From Reticulascus tulasneorum (taxonomy: Eukaryota; Ascomycota; Sordariomycetes; Glomerellales; Reticulascaceae): 64,000 nucleotides of DNA. Below the pieces are notes generated by a model that had not been told where the DNA came from, made no database searches, and was given only the letters and a program-made list of their open reading frames with translations. Numbering within the stretch: position 1 is the first letter of the stretch; the number at the start of each line of letters is the position of its first letter. The position numbers and the translations under genes are program-made. Shown here piece by piece: positions 12,114 through 21,798 of this stretch. The DNA lies in NCBI GenBank assembly GCA_001557505.1, contig LSAX01000004.1:2790001-2854000 (forward strand), written 5' to 3'.

Positions 12114-12869
12114 GCTGGCCTTCCTTAAACTGAGCTGAATGTCTCATCAACTATGTAGGAGAGTGTCATACAGAATACTTGAGGATGGGACAAAGTATTC
12201 CTGTGAATATCTGGATCTAATCACTGTCGAGTGCTCAATCGCTTGTCGGATAACGGTCATTCCATGAATAGCTCGTGGATAAGCAAGTTGAATTTCTCTC
12301 TGTGCCCGCGGTTTGTCGTGGGACCTGCTTGATGCTTCACAGCGTGGAGCATCGCCAGTGCGGATTGCCTAAACACTCCCAAATGGCAAATCTCCTTTTG
12401 CCACTTTGAATTGTCGTGGCAGACCTACTCGAACTAATTCGAAGATAATTGTGTTACCTATTGAAGGTTTGATAATGGCTGAAAATCCATAAACGGTAAC
12501 CCGAGCTGCAGCTTCATGCAGCGCTGTTCCGTGCATTTCAGCTGCGATCAGATGTAGCCCTGCATCTGCATCGTGGCACACCAAATGTAGATCGCCTCCC
12601 TTTTGCGGGGACCAGCCAGCCACCGCTCTTGGCCGTTACTTTCACAATTCTGCATATTTGTTTTGAAAGGATGAACCGGAGCAGTTGAGTTGGATGGACC
12701 TTAGATGGCTCAGTATGGAAAAGGCACTAGCATTGAAATGGTTTGTTCCTTTCAAAGATTATTCCTGTGTAAAGTTAGAGAGCAGAGCATGGCCGGCTTC
12801 CTTCCAACTTGGTGATGATCAATTCTCTCCCATACGACTTCTCAGAACCTTCGAGAGGACTTTCAAAAC
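12114..12869. promoter_or_regulatory. shared upstream region of the two divergent giant genes
   Basis: 756 bp between the starts of the 1246-aa gene (minus) and the 1381-aa gene (plus). No coding signal seen. As the only DNA upstream of both genes it must carry both promoters; no specific operator could be recognised. Confidence 0.5.
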
Positions 12870-15800
12870 ATGGCCGCGCCGACGCCAGTGGTTTGCTTGC
12901 CCGTAAAGCTTGATGCCTTCATGCTGAATCCGTCAGCATGTGGCAATTTTCCAGATGCGACTCTTGCTCCAATCGCACAGCCAAATTTCACATTCCTAAG
13001 GCTCGACTCGGCCTTGATGGAACCAGATGTCCTACCTTACCATGATCTTCACAATGCTTCACCGGCGACATCAAATCCAAGAGTTACGAACTTGGCTACC
13101 GGAAACGCCAGGGTAGAGCGGCAAGGGATCTACCTCCACTGGATGCTTCCCCGCGTGTATAGATCCGGGACATCACAGAATACTGGCGACAACCGCCCTG
13201 GTCTTAAGGCACCTCAGTTCAGGGCCGCTCCAGATCGATGGCTGGTATTGCGTCGCCTTCATCCGGGCTCGTTCCAGCCGGCCGATGTTGTCTCATCGGG
13301 GCGGATGAAGTCGATCGATGCCTGGGTGGTCGAGAGCAACAGGGTGCGGCGTATCACCGAGTTTGGCTTTGATGTCGACATTGAGTTGGAGTGTTCCCCC
13401 TTCATCGTTGGTGATGCTTCATCGTCTGTTGACTCTCAGTCAGAAATCTTCATTGGAGCCAAGAAACCCCTGGACCAGTGGAATGAGCAAAGACCCACAG
13501 ATCCGTCTTCATTTGTTCCCTTGAATGTTGCTGGTGCCGCAAACCCGTTGTTCGCCGACTTCACGGCTCATAATTCCAATGTATTCAGCATTCTGGATAA
13601 CTTTGCATACAAAGATGCCAAGGGAAGCACCGCCTATCTATCTCAAGCAACTGCGAGTTATTACGTGCTTGGGTGGCATTCCTTAGCTAATGAGGACCAC
13701 CTTCGCAATCTGGGAACTAAGAGCATTGTCGCCGCCTTCAGGGAGAGCCTTCTCGAACTGAAGAACGGCGACGGTATCAATATCAGCACAATCTCGCAGG
13801 CGCGATCTCTCTGTCATGGTGCGATGTATGGCGTAAAATATCAGCCGAATACGTCGGGGATCACCGTTCCAGCACACCAAGCGTCTCGAAAGCTGGCAGA
13901 TCCAAAATCACACCCAGTCACCGTGGGCACGACACCTCTAGACGCAATCCTCGCCTATATCCGTGCACATTCAGAAACTGCCACAGAAACAGAAGAGGAC
14001 ATCTTACACCTAGAGACGTTGCTTTTGAAGCAGGAAGATGATATCGACAGCCAGCAAGAAGCATTAGATATGTTGACGGCGAACAACTTCAACCCTTCTC
14101 AGGACAGCGGTTCGCATTGGTCTTTCTCCGCGGTTCAGGGCGGGGATGCTTCGGACGGCATTGCAAATTCAACGAGAACTCAAAAGACTTTCCAACCCAT
14201 CGCCGATGAGCAACGGCAACTTGCCACGCTGAACGCAGCGCAAAGTGCCTGTGATAGCGCATCTCGGGAGCTGAAAAAGGCCCGTTGGGAACTGTTTGCC
14301 AAATGGTGGAACTTCTGCGCCGATGCGAGTCTCGTAGGGCGGAAAGGAATTGACAACCTAGTCCGCGAGACCCAGACTCAGGCTAATTTGGTACGATCAC
14401 TTCAGACCAAGGTTAACGGCCTTTTATCAACTGTTCAGGAAGCATTGAAGCCTCTGAAAGATCCTGTTTCGAAGAAAAGCCTAGTCGAGAAGGGCAGCCA
14501 ACAACCTTTCAATACACAAGCCGATCCCACAATTCTCGTTCCTGGAATCGACAACCCCTGGCCGGTGGATTGGCTGGAAAGCCTCCGGGTCCGACTTAGC
14601 TCTCAGATTGGGCCAAAGTCTTTACCCGGATCGCTGCCAGATGGGTGGAACAACTTGCGAGAAATTACAGGGACGCATATTCCGGCGCGTCTTCCAGGAG
14701 ATATTCGAGGAGCAGCTGCAATATTGGTAACAGAGTTTTTCAACTTACACCCGAAGGACTCAAAAACAGACGGGTGGGTAGAGCAAACATCCGCAGTCCT
14801 CCCGATATATCATGATCATGAAACTCCATCCTCAGAACTAGTTGAAGGGGTTGGCAAAGATGGCAGCGGCAGAGATCAGTGGAACAACACCCAGCCATAC
14901 TTCCCGCTATTCCTGGAATATGAACTGAGATATTATCATCTGGACTACGGTAACTGGGAATTTGGCACCCCGGATATTGATCCGTTACCGGGAAACCCGC
15001 ATCCTGTCAGGTATGGCTTGAAAGATGACGCGGATGTCAATGGGAAGACCAAAGACGAGCGGGTCATCACTGGCCGCATCCTCGTGCTTCCGCAACCCGG
15101 ATTCCTCTTGAGCGTCAATATCCAGCGCCTGTTGCAAGCCACTTCGATAAACGATTTGCCCAAAGATTTGCAGGGAGAGGAAGCGCAGAAGAAACTCTTG
15201 ACCCAAGTGCAGCAGCTAGCCTATCTATCAGCACCACTGTCTGGGTTTATGGACCATCTGATAAATCTCCTGAATGGCACTCACATTAAGCCCTCGATTC
15301 GACTGCCCGGCCAGCCTCTCCGACCACTTCAAGCGGCCGTCAACGCCGGGCAAAGGGCTGGGTTTGGTGACGCGGAGATTCGACTGATGGATATTGAAAC
15401 GACGAAGACGCCTTATTCCGACTATGTCTCCTTTCCAGACAACAGCATTGACCCTCTCAAGCCTGTGACTCATGGACAGTTCAAATTCACTCGTCTAGAC
15501 ATCTTTGACAAGTTTGGCCAAGCTATCAGCGCAATCAACCCAGCACCGTCAAACCGTATTCCGCCAATCTACCCAGCCATGAGCCAGTATTTCCAGCCTC
15601 AGCATCTTAAGAGTAACCGTGATCAAACCAACACTGTAGGCCGTGACCCTTATGAGCATTGCCAGTTCGCGCAGTTCCCTCCCACAATCAACCAGGACTC
15701 GCGGATCAACGCTGCATTCCTACACTATGATCAGGATCCGGATATGAAAGTCTGGCGCCCCTGCACTGAATGGGAGAATCCGATTTGGGGATTCCTAGTC

Positions 15801-17015
15801 GTCAACTATGCCGAGTATGCACTTCAGATCTTTCTTCCTGATGGCACGTTTTACCGCGAAGTCCGGCTCGGTGGTCCGTCTGGGGCGACAGAGACCCCGG
15901 CTTGGAAACCTTTCGCACCACCAGACGGCACCAATGGAAGTCAAAGCAGCAAGTTCCCACAGATAGACCGACTCATCACGAAGCTGAAGAATGAAACGTA
16001 CCTGAGAGCGTTCGTCAAGATGATCAACGCGTCTTTGGGCTCGGTACCTCATGCACCCAATCAGTACGCCGAATTCCTCAACGCTGTGGTGGGACGTCCT
16101 CTCGCACTTGCGAACGTGGGATTTTCACTCGAGCTTGCTTCGCCTCCAGTGAAGAGCCAGAGCAGCAACAGTGGATTCACTCAGCCTGATCGTCCGAAGT
16201 TACTGGACTACCGCTTTCCGGTCAAGATTGGCGATAAGGACCGTGTGTATGATGGGCTTGTTGGGTACTTCAATAGCCAGCCTGGTGCAATGACTGGGAA
16301 GAGAACATTCGGTGACGAAGTCAACCTCGACACAATATTGACTTACTTTCCCTCTGGAACCAGCTCGACAACGAAGATAGTCAAAGACTACTATCCAAAG
16401 CTGCAGCCATATCATCTGTCGGCGGCATCACTCGACATCACCGGCGATGGGGCTCGCAACGCCAAGACAGCAAGAGATCTTGCCAAGTCTCATCATGCGC
16501 AGATGCAAATGATTGGCGTTCTGATGGATCCGTTCTCGAAGTTGCATTTATACTCAGGAATCCTCCCCATCAAGTCTCTCCAGCTGCCGCCATGGAGCCT
16601 ACAGGCTGCGATGGAGCGCATGACAGCCTTCTTCCACATGGGCCCGTTGATTGTAACCAATGCCGGCGGCCTGAAATATGATCCCCTGAAGAAGCTGACT
16701 GCGGACTATAACCTTGCTGCGATGAAAGAGGTTGCAGAACCGGAGGACCCCGAAGCCCCTAAAGATCCAAAGGCGGCTCCCAAGAATCCTGTCGGTGTGG
16801 CTATACCTGCTATCAAGAGTGCTGAGTGGAACTGGCTGGCACCGTTTGCGGTCCTGCCTCCAGGAGCTGGTGAGAACGGGAAGAAAGACACGCAGTGGAA
16901 CCCGTTCGTAATTGCGCACATGGACAACAAGCCCAAGTATGAGAGAGGTCCGTACATGGCGATAGAGGGTTTCTTGCAACTGAAGCACCCAATCACTGCC
17001 CCGGAAACTTTGTGA
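12870..17015 (+). CDS. giant protein of unknown function with GIYLHW.LP block (1381 aa)
   Basis: Single uninterrupted 4.1-kb exon; ATG at 12870 (MAAPTPVVCLPVKLDAF). Seen: RQGIYLHWMLPRVYRSG (about 90-105), DRWLVLRRLHPGSF (about 115-130), KSIDAWVVESN; predicted coiled-coil stretches near 370-400 and 430-530 (HLETLLLKQEDDIDSQQEAL and similar); PYFPLFLEYELRYYHLDYGNWEF (about 675); WRPCTEWENPIWGFLVVNYAEYALQIF followed by LPDGTFYREVRLGG (about 965-1005); WNWLAPFAVLPPGAGENG near the end and a final GFLQLKHP. I recall large bacterial proteins with the same 'LHW.LP ... RWLVVR ... G.L.PN' order, so bacterial ancestry or cross-kingdom conservation is plausible but unsearched. The lack of introns is consistent with recent transfer or intron loss. 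Probably a partner of the divergent 1246-aa protein. No catalytic motif recognised. Confidence 0.87.
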   Translation: MAAPTPVVCLPVKLDAFMLNPSACGNFPDATLAPIAQPNFTFLRLDSALMEPDVLPYHDLHNASPATSNPRVTNLATGNARVERQGIYLHWMLPRVYRSGTSQNTGDNRPGLKAPQFRAAPDRWLVLRRLHPGSFQPADVVSSGRMKSIDAWVVESNRVRRITEFGFDVDIELECSPFIVGDASSSVDSQSEIFIGAKKPLDQWNEQRPTDPSSFVPLNVAGAANPLFADFTAHNSNVFSILDNFAYKDAKGSTAYLSQATASYYVLGWHSLANEDHLRNLGTKSIVAAFRESLLELKNGDGINISTISQARSLCHGAMYGVKYQPNTSGITVPAHQASRKLADPKSHPVTVGTTPLDAILAYIRAHSETATETEEDILHLETLLLKQEDDIDSQQEALDMLTANNFNPSQDSGSHWSFSAVQGGDASDGIANSTRTQKTFQPIADEQRQLATLNAAQSACDSASRELKKARWELFAKWWNFCADASLVGRKGIDNLVRETQTQANLVRSLQTKVNGLLSTVQEALKPLKDPVSKKSLVEKGSQQPFNTQADPTILVPGIDNPWPVDWLESLRVRLSSQIGPKSLPGSLPDGWNNLREITGTHIPARLPGDIRGAAAILVTEFFNLHPKDSKTDGWVEQTSAVLPIYHDHETPSSELVEGVGKDGSGRDQWNNTQPYFPLFLEYELRYYHLDYGNWEFGTPDIDPLPGNPHPVRYGLKDDADVNGKTKDERVITGRILVLPQPGFLLSVNIQRLLQATSINDLPKDLQGEEAQKKLLTQVQQLAYLSAPLSGFMDHLINLLNGTHIKPSIRLPGQPLRPLQAAVNAGQRAGFGDAEIRLMDIETTKTPYSDYVSFPDNSIDPLKPVTHGQFKFTRLDIFDKFGQAISAINPAPSNRIPPIYPAMSQYFQPQHLKSNRDQTNTVGRDPYEHCQFAQFPPTINQDSRINAAFLHYDQDPDMKVWRPCTEWENPIWGFLVVNYAEYALQIFLPDGTFYREVRLGGPSGATETPAWKPFAPPDGTNGSQSSKFPQIDRLITKLKNETYLRAFVKMINASLGSVPHAPNQYAEFLNAVVGRPLALANVGFSLELASPPVKSQSSNSGFTQPDRPKLLDYRFPVKIGDKDRVYDGLVGYFNSQPGAMTGKRTFGDEVNLDTILTYFPSGTSSTTKIVKDYYPKLQPYHLSAASLDITGDGARNAKTARDLAKSHHAQMQMIGVLMDPFSKLHLYSGILPIKSLQLPPWSLQAAMERMTAFFHMGPLIVTNAGGLKYDPLKKLTADYNLAAMKEVAEPEDPEAPKDPKAAPKNPVGVAIPAIKSAEWNWLAPFAVLPPGAGENGKKDTQWNPFVIAHMDNKPKYERGPYMAIEGFLQLKHPITAPETL

Positions 17016-17373
17016 AGCATGACGAGATGTCCTAGACAGGAGCAGAGTATTCCTCAGACTCTGGATCGTCACTCACGTTGGTGGTACGGCAAGGGATGCC
17101 GAGACTTGCGAATCTGACTTAAGCTTGGTGATGTGTAGGCATACTGCTATTAGATATGAGTTCTGGTTTCTGATGTATCAGGTTTCGTTCCGATGGCTTC
17201 AATGAGATTCATTATTGGAATAGAATACGATTATTGAGATTTCCTCATCTCCCTAAAAGTTTGTTCTAAATTCAGATTTCATTCCCAGCTGAGCACCAAA
17301 CCCACGAAACTGAGCTTTTGACCTTGCAATAAAATTCTTACCAAATCATACAGATCTCAACGAATCCTTCCCT
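17016..17373. other. intergenic between convergent genes
   Basis: 3' flanks of the 1381-aa gene and the four-pass membrane protein gene. AT-rich; nothing recognisable. Confidence 0.5.
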
Positions 17374-18372
17374 TTATTTGACTCCCTCGTTTCCGGTTTC
17401 ACCATTGTGCTCATGACTGTGACTGTAATGAGTCTCCAGTACCCCTACTCGTGGCCCTTCCCACACCAGGCCTACTGTGTAGCTCGCAACACCCGCGAGG
17501 ATGGCGCTGGCGGCACATGCTCCCACTGAAGCCCCGAGCATCCATGGACCGCTGCGATTGTATATTCTGGGATCTGAGGCCCCCGAGATCCCTGTTGAGA
17601 AGAAGTCGCCATTGGGGAATTGGATCACACTCAGCGCGTTGGCTCCGATTACTGTCCCCATGAACAGCGCCAGTGCGCCAAGTGCAGACACCAACGTGAG
17701 CAGTAGGGCCAAATATGCTGACAATGCATGATTTGACGGTCTGGCCCAACGCGCCCCGCCCGCTTGGTGAGCTCCGTTCTTAAGTTTCCTTCTCGGCCAT
17801 GGTGACGAAATGATGCGGATTGCACCAGTCTTCCAAACCTGGGGCACCGCTGTTGCGGTAAGCATAAGCACGGCTGTCAGGGCGACCCCGAGCAAGGCAC
17901 AGCCCCCATAGAGCAGCCTTGCGGACAGTGATAAATGTTGACAGAAGTAAGCGCTGCTGGACTTCGAGCTGTCTGCTGCTGAAGAATCGCAGAGTCCGTC
18001 TGGCGTGTTGACTCTGTAGCAAACCTCGTCCCAAACCACCGTTTCTGTCGTGGTGACCTCCTCTCCGGTTCCATCGTCTGGTGTATTGGGATCTCCTTCC
18101 GCTGTCCCATTGACTGTTACAGTTTTTGGCGAGAGAATACAGCTGAGGAAAGGTGTACGATGTTCAGTGCCAATGTAGACGATGTCATCGGCTGTTGGAT
18201 CGTATAGTTCTCGGTAGGACCAGTTCTTTTGAGTCGTTGATACCGCCGAAAGAATAAAGGCCGGTAAAATGAGAGCCAGAGGAAGGAGAACCAAGAAGAG
18301 TGAAAGAAGCCGAGATGAAGAGGACGGCCTCTGCCCGTGAGGCTCATGTGGTTCTGTCTTTGATCCCGCCAT
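17374..18372 (-). CDS. four-pass membrane protein, claudin/SUR7-like topology
   Basis: Single exon, 332 aa, ATG at 18372. Seen: a hydrophobic segment at about 20-45 (LLSLFLVLLPLALILPAFIL), a Cys-containing extracellular loop of about 100 residues with an NGT glycosylation sequon, then three more hydrophobic segments (about 152-175, 215-240, 275-305), and a hydrophilic His/Glu tail. This layout (TM1, long Cys-bearing loop, TM2-4) is that of fungal SUR7/PalI or claudin-like proteins, but no family-defining motif was recognised. Function unknown; plasma membrane is the likely site. It sits inside the accessory island, convergent with the 1381-aa gene. Confidence 0.75.
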   Translation of the reverse strand: MAGSKTEPHEPHGQRPSSSSRLLSLFLVLLPLALILPAFILSAVSTTQKNWSYRELYDPTADDIVYIGTEHRTPFLSCILSPKTVTVNGTAEGDPNTPDDGTGEEVTTTETVVWDEVCYRVNTPDGLCDSSAADSSKSSSAYFCQHLSLSARLLYGGCALLGVALTAVLMLTATAVPQVWKTGAIRIISSPWPRRKLKNGAHQAGGARWARPSNHALSAYLALLLTLVSALGALALFMGTVIGANALSVIQFPNGDFFSTGISGASDPRIYNRSGPWMLGASVGACAASAILAGVASYTVGLVWEGPRVGVLETHYSHSHEHNGETGNEGVK

Positions 18373-19479
18373 CTTATCCCCTGATATAACGAATTGGTTT
18401 TCAGAAAGTCAAATCGCCACCGAGTCTCTGGACGTCAGTTTCAACAAAGAAACAGAATGGAGAGTATCAGTTACGATCACCCCAGAGATTTACTTCCTCG
18501 CGCGCGCACAGAGCTTCGGAACATCCATGGCTAAGAAGCGTTCGCTTGATGTCTCGAACAATTTTTATGCAGAGCTAGTGGAGCTCTTTGTGGCTTGCTG
18601 AACTGCAAGCCCGGACGGCCGCCACTGCGTTACACCAATCTTGGGTGGTCACATTGCATATCTTGGCGGTCACATATAATGCAGTTGTCAACGTCGCTTT
18701 CAGCTGGTCTCGGGAGTTGAACGATCGAATGAATGGCCGATCTCGTAATGGACGAGGAAAATGAGATTCTGGCAGAGCTACCAACAAGTATCATAGATGT
18801 CAGATCTGGGCCGGCCGTTCGTATCAATGCGCCGGACCCCCGTTTGGCAATCCATTCGTACAACGCACTCGCGGACCGACAATTGGCGCCATAATCGGCA
18901 GCCTCAATGGCATGCATCATGCGTGGCATATGGCTGAAGTTGCTATTTTCTTTCCAATGGAGTCCCAACTGTCTGTCCCAACTCCAGAAAATCGAGATAC
19001 AAGTACCTGGCACTTGAACTTTGCACCTGTTATGCCTATTTTTTTAAGGCAGCTATTAGCGTGGGGTTTGGCATGCCGCCGTTTGCGGCTGTGAATCCTC
19101 AACCTCTGGCCAGAAGCGTGAAGAAGTCGTCCGAACCGAGAGAGAAAAGGAGTCAACAAAGGTCGTTAAATATTTGGGATTTCTGGAGTTCTCTTGCTCC
19201 AGGGGATTCGGTATAAGACACGAACGGGATTCCCGCCACGCAGGTTATATCCGGAGTGGTCATTAATTAACCCGACACGTCGCACGCCCTCTAACTACAT
19301 TCTCCCTCTAAATACATGCGCCTTCCAACTACATGTGAGCGCGTTAGTAACGAATCCACACTTCCCTCCTCAAAAGCGCCCCGAATGTAATGCCTGCTCC
19401 TTGCCACTGTCCTGTTGCTTAGATCAAAATATGCGCCAGTGAAATCTCTCATTGCAGTGTGTGAAGGGAAGGTTGAAGC
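18373..19479. other. intergenic with a diverged repeat
   Basis: 1.1 kb between the membrane-protein gene start and the 3' end of the homeodomain gene (both minus). It contains one copy of a diverged dispersed repeat (18581-18715) and otherwise no coding signal. Confidence 0.45.
18581..18715 (+). repeat. diverged dispersed repeat, copy A
   Basis: Shares ordered short blocks with 24823-24945: gagctctttgtggcttgctga (20 of 21 bases match), then ttggcggt, then ctttcagct.gtctc, at similar spacing (offsets about 82 and 116 here, 87 and 104 in the other copy). The rest is diverged. Likely an old, mutated mobile-element fragment. Confidence 0.4.
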
Positions 19480-21219
19480 CTACTCGCCGCCTTGGACCCT
19501 CAACACTCCTGGATCCTCGATTCCAGAATCCCCCACCCATTGAGCCATGGTCATTCCTGAGCGAAAATGCGAGGTCAAGTGCTGCGCCCGCTGCTCCCAG
19601 CTGTCCAATATTGCTTGACAGAACCCACAGTGACTTCGAATCGCGTCCTGGCTGTGCTGCAGCAGGTCCAGCTTTGGATTCCACCCTTCCCATTTCCGAC
19701 AGCCATGAAACTTGCACATGTGCTGCCATAAGTGATCCTTGCGGGAGAAGGTCCGTTCATGAACCCCACGTTCGGCGCAGGCTTCAAACTCGTGAGACTG
19801 GAAATGCTCCTCGGCCGGCGAGGCATGCCCACAAAAGACACATTCCGGGCTACCTTCCTTGACCCGCCAGACAAGGGATGGCTGGCCAGCAGGTAACGGT
19901 ATAGCACAGACCCAGGAGTCTAGACCAGGCAGGTGGACGGCTCTTTCATGGCGAAGCCAGTCAAACTTCTTTTTGAAGCTATTTCGACAGAAAGTGCACT
20001 GAAAAGCCGCAGTGCTCGAGTGCTGTACCGGCGCCAACGCTGGTAGCGATAGCTCCTTGCTCCTCTCTGAGTTGTGCGGTGATGTATGCAAGAAAGAGAT
20101 GTTGTCGATAGAGTCGTAGGAATAGCATGAAGATGCCGAATTTGACGACCCAGTTTGCAGCAGGGAGTGGGGGTAAACTGCAGAATCCCCGCTGGCCGAT
20201 GATGCGTGCCCAAATGAATCATTCTTATCCAAAGCTTCTAGATTGTCATAGCCCGTATAGAATTCGGCGAGGGCATCCGCTATTGCGGATTCGGGCACTG
20301 GATCTTCTTCCGGAGGTGAGTGGCGCCACCGGTCCAAAGGGGTCATATTGGACAGCGAGAACTGGGGCATGGGAGATCCTTGAGGAAAGTAGCTTTTCTT
20401 CGACAGAGCTTGGTTAGACTGTCTTTGGCGCCTCCTGGCATTGGTAAACCAGTTAGAGACCTGTGTTTTGCTTAGACCCGACTGCTTAGCGAGTAAAGCC
20501 TTCTCTTGTTCTGATGGATATGGATCACCAGGATGCTCTGCAAACCAAGTTCTCAGTACCCGCGTCTTTTTGACCGACCGTGAATTGGATCTCTTGCTGG
20601 ATATCAGCGAGACGGGCATTGTGGACGACGAGTGACGAATATCGGCCGAAGATACCTGATCAGCCTCCTCGTTGACCCCGTGGAGATGGCCAATGACAGG
20701 GTACCGAGTCTCAAACTGCAAAGGCTCTCGCTTCCCTCGCTCGGCCAGACTACATTCTCGGAAGAGTGCCACGCAGCTGGAGCACGACGTAACCGGGTTG
20801 GGGTTGACCGTCGTCGTTTGAAGCATGAAGCATTGTAAGCGCATCTGAGTGCAATACGAACATGGCACTGGGGGGCGCCAAGCCCCGTAGTTGGCGAAGA
20901 AGTCGTCCATTATGATATTTGCGGGGCCCAATTCACTCCCGCGAATGAACTGAGCTTCATCGGGCTGACCTAGATACTGGACGTCTTGGAACTCAAGATC
21001 CAGTCCTGCTTGCGCAAAGTCTGGTTCCCCATAGCAATCAGCGTCATAGTTGGGAAGGTGCAAAACTGAATTTACAGGTTCCACCATGGTGCTTCCGTTG
21101 GAAGGCTCAGCAGAAGCGAACGGGCTACCGGTTTGTATCTTTTGTGCTGCATCATGAGGAGCAGGCATGCCTATACTCTGTCCTTCCATGAAGAAGCAAT
21201 CATCCAAAGGCGTGTCCAT
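19480..21219 (-). CDS. TALE homeodomain plus C2H2 zinc-finger transcription factor
   Basis: Single exon, 579 aa; I chose the ATG at 21219 ([10 protein letters not shown]) because the open frame upstream has no earlier ATG. Seen: a Cys-rich segment near 120-160 ([25 protein letters not shown]); a TALE/KN homeodomain ([47 protein letters not shown], helix-3 core WFTNARRR) in the middle; C-terminal C2H2 fingers ([22 protein letters not shown], and a less regular pair with [17 protein letters not shown]). Known fungal architecture for nuclear regulators of development or secondary functions. It is divergent from the lyase-hydrolase fusion gene, with which it shares a 579-bp upstream region, so it might control that gene or other island genes (inference). 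Confidence 0.88.
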   Translation of the reverse strand: MDTPLDDCFFMEGQSIGMPAPHDAAQKIQTGSPFASAEPSNGSTMVEPVNSVLHLPNYDADCYGEPDFAQAGLDLEFQDVQYLGQPDEAQFIRGSELGPANIIMDDFFANYGAWRPPVPCSYCTQMRLQCFMLQTTTVNPNPVTSCSSCVALFRECSLAERGKREPLQFETRYPVIGHLHGVNEEADQVSSADIRHSSSTMPVSLISSKRSNSRSVKKTRVLRTWFAEHPGDPYPSEQEKALLAKQSGLSKTQVSNWFTNARRRQRQSNQALSKKSYFPQGSPMPQFSLSNMTPLDRWRHSPPEEDPVPESAIADALAEFYTGYDNLEALDKNDSFGHASSASGDSAVYPHSLLQTGSSNSASSCYSYDSIDNISFLHTSPHNSERSKELSLPALAPVQHSSTAAFQCTFCRNSFKKKFDWLRHERAVHLPGLDSWVCAIPLPAGQPSLVWRVKEGSPECVFCGHASPAEEHFQSHEFEACAERGVHERTFSRKDHLWQHMCKFHGCRKWEGWNPKLDLLQHSQDAIRSHCGFCQAILDSWEQRAQHLTSHFRSGMTMAQWVGDSGIEDPGVLRVQGGE

Positions 21220-21798
21220 AAAGAATTGATAATACGGAGCGTTCAGAAGAGGTAGAAAATTGTAGACTCTGATGCAGCGAGCCCGTATATAATGGAACGG
21301 GGGAAATATCAATCGAATCTATGAAGAGACAAAACGAAACACCGGTTGACCCTCTCAATTGTCAACACGGCTTAGTCGGGGTTAGATTTCTGGTTCTGCG
21401 TTTGCTGAATAATGAGTATATCCATAGCAATTATAACACCAAAAAACTCAGGGCATCCATTCTAGCACTTGCACGCTAAAGCCGTTTATTCCGGTCCCTA
21501 AATAGAATCCGATCCCAGAAAACCGAAAAAGGGCCCTAGTTCGGTAATAGCTGTTCTAGTTTTGCCCCTTCTTGGCGAACGGCGTCCTTGTCTTTGCTTG
21601 ACTGGCTTATTGTTGTGTAAGTTGTTCTTAGAAGGCGTAGGACTCTGGAAGAGATATGGGGGGCAGAAGACAGTATTTAGGCCGCCTTCCCAGCGCCTGA
21701 GAGTGATTTCTCCTCGAGAGGAAAGAAAATTCAGCTCCAAAGAAGAATTCCACTGTTAATATTCTCAGGAGGGGCTTTTTTATTTTTATTTTTTCGCG
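21220..21798. promoter_or_regulatory. shared upstream region of the homeodomain gene and the lyase-hydrolase gene
   Basis: 579 bp between two divergent starts. A T-rich tract (ttttttatttttattttttcgcg, near 21775-21798) immediately precedes the plus-strand ATG. No specific site recognised. Confidence 0.4.
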
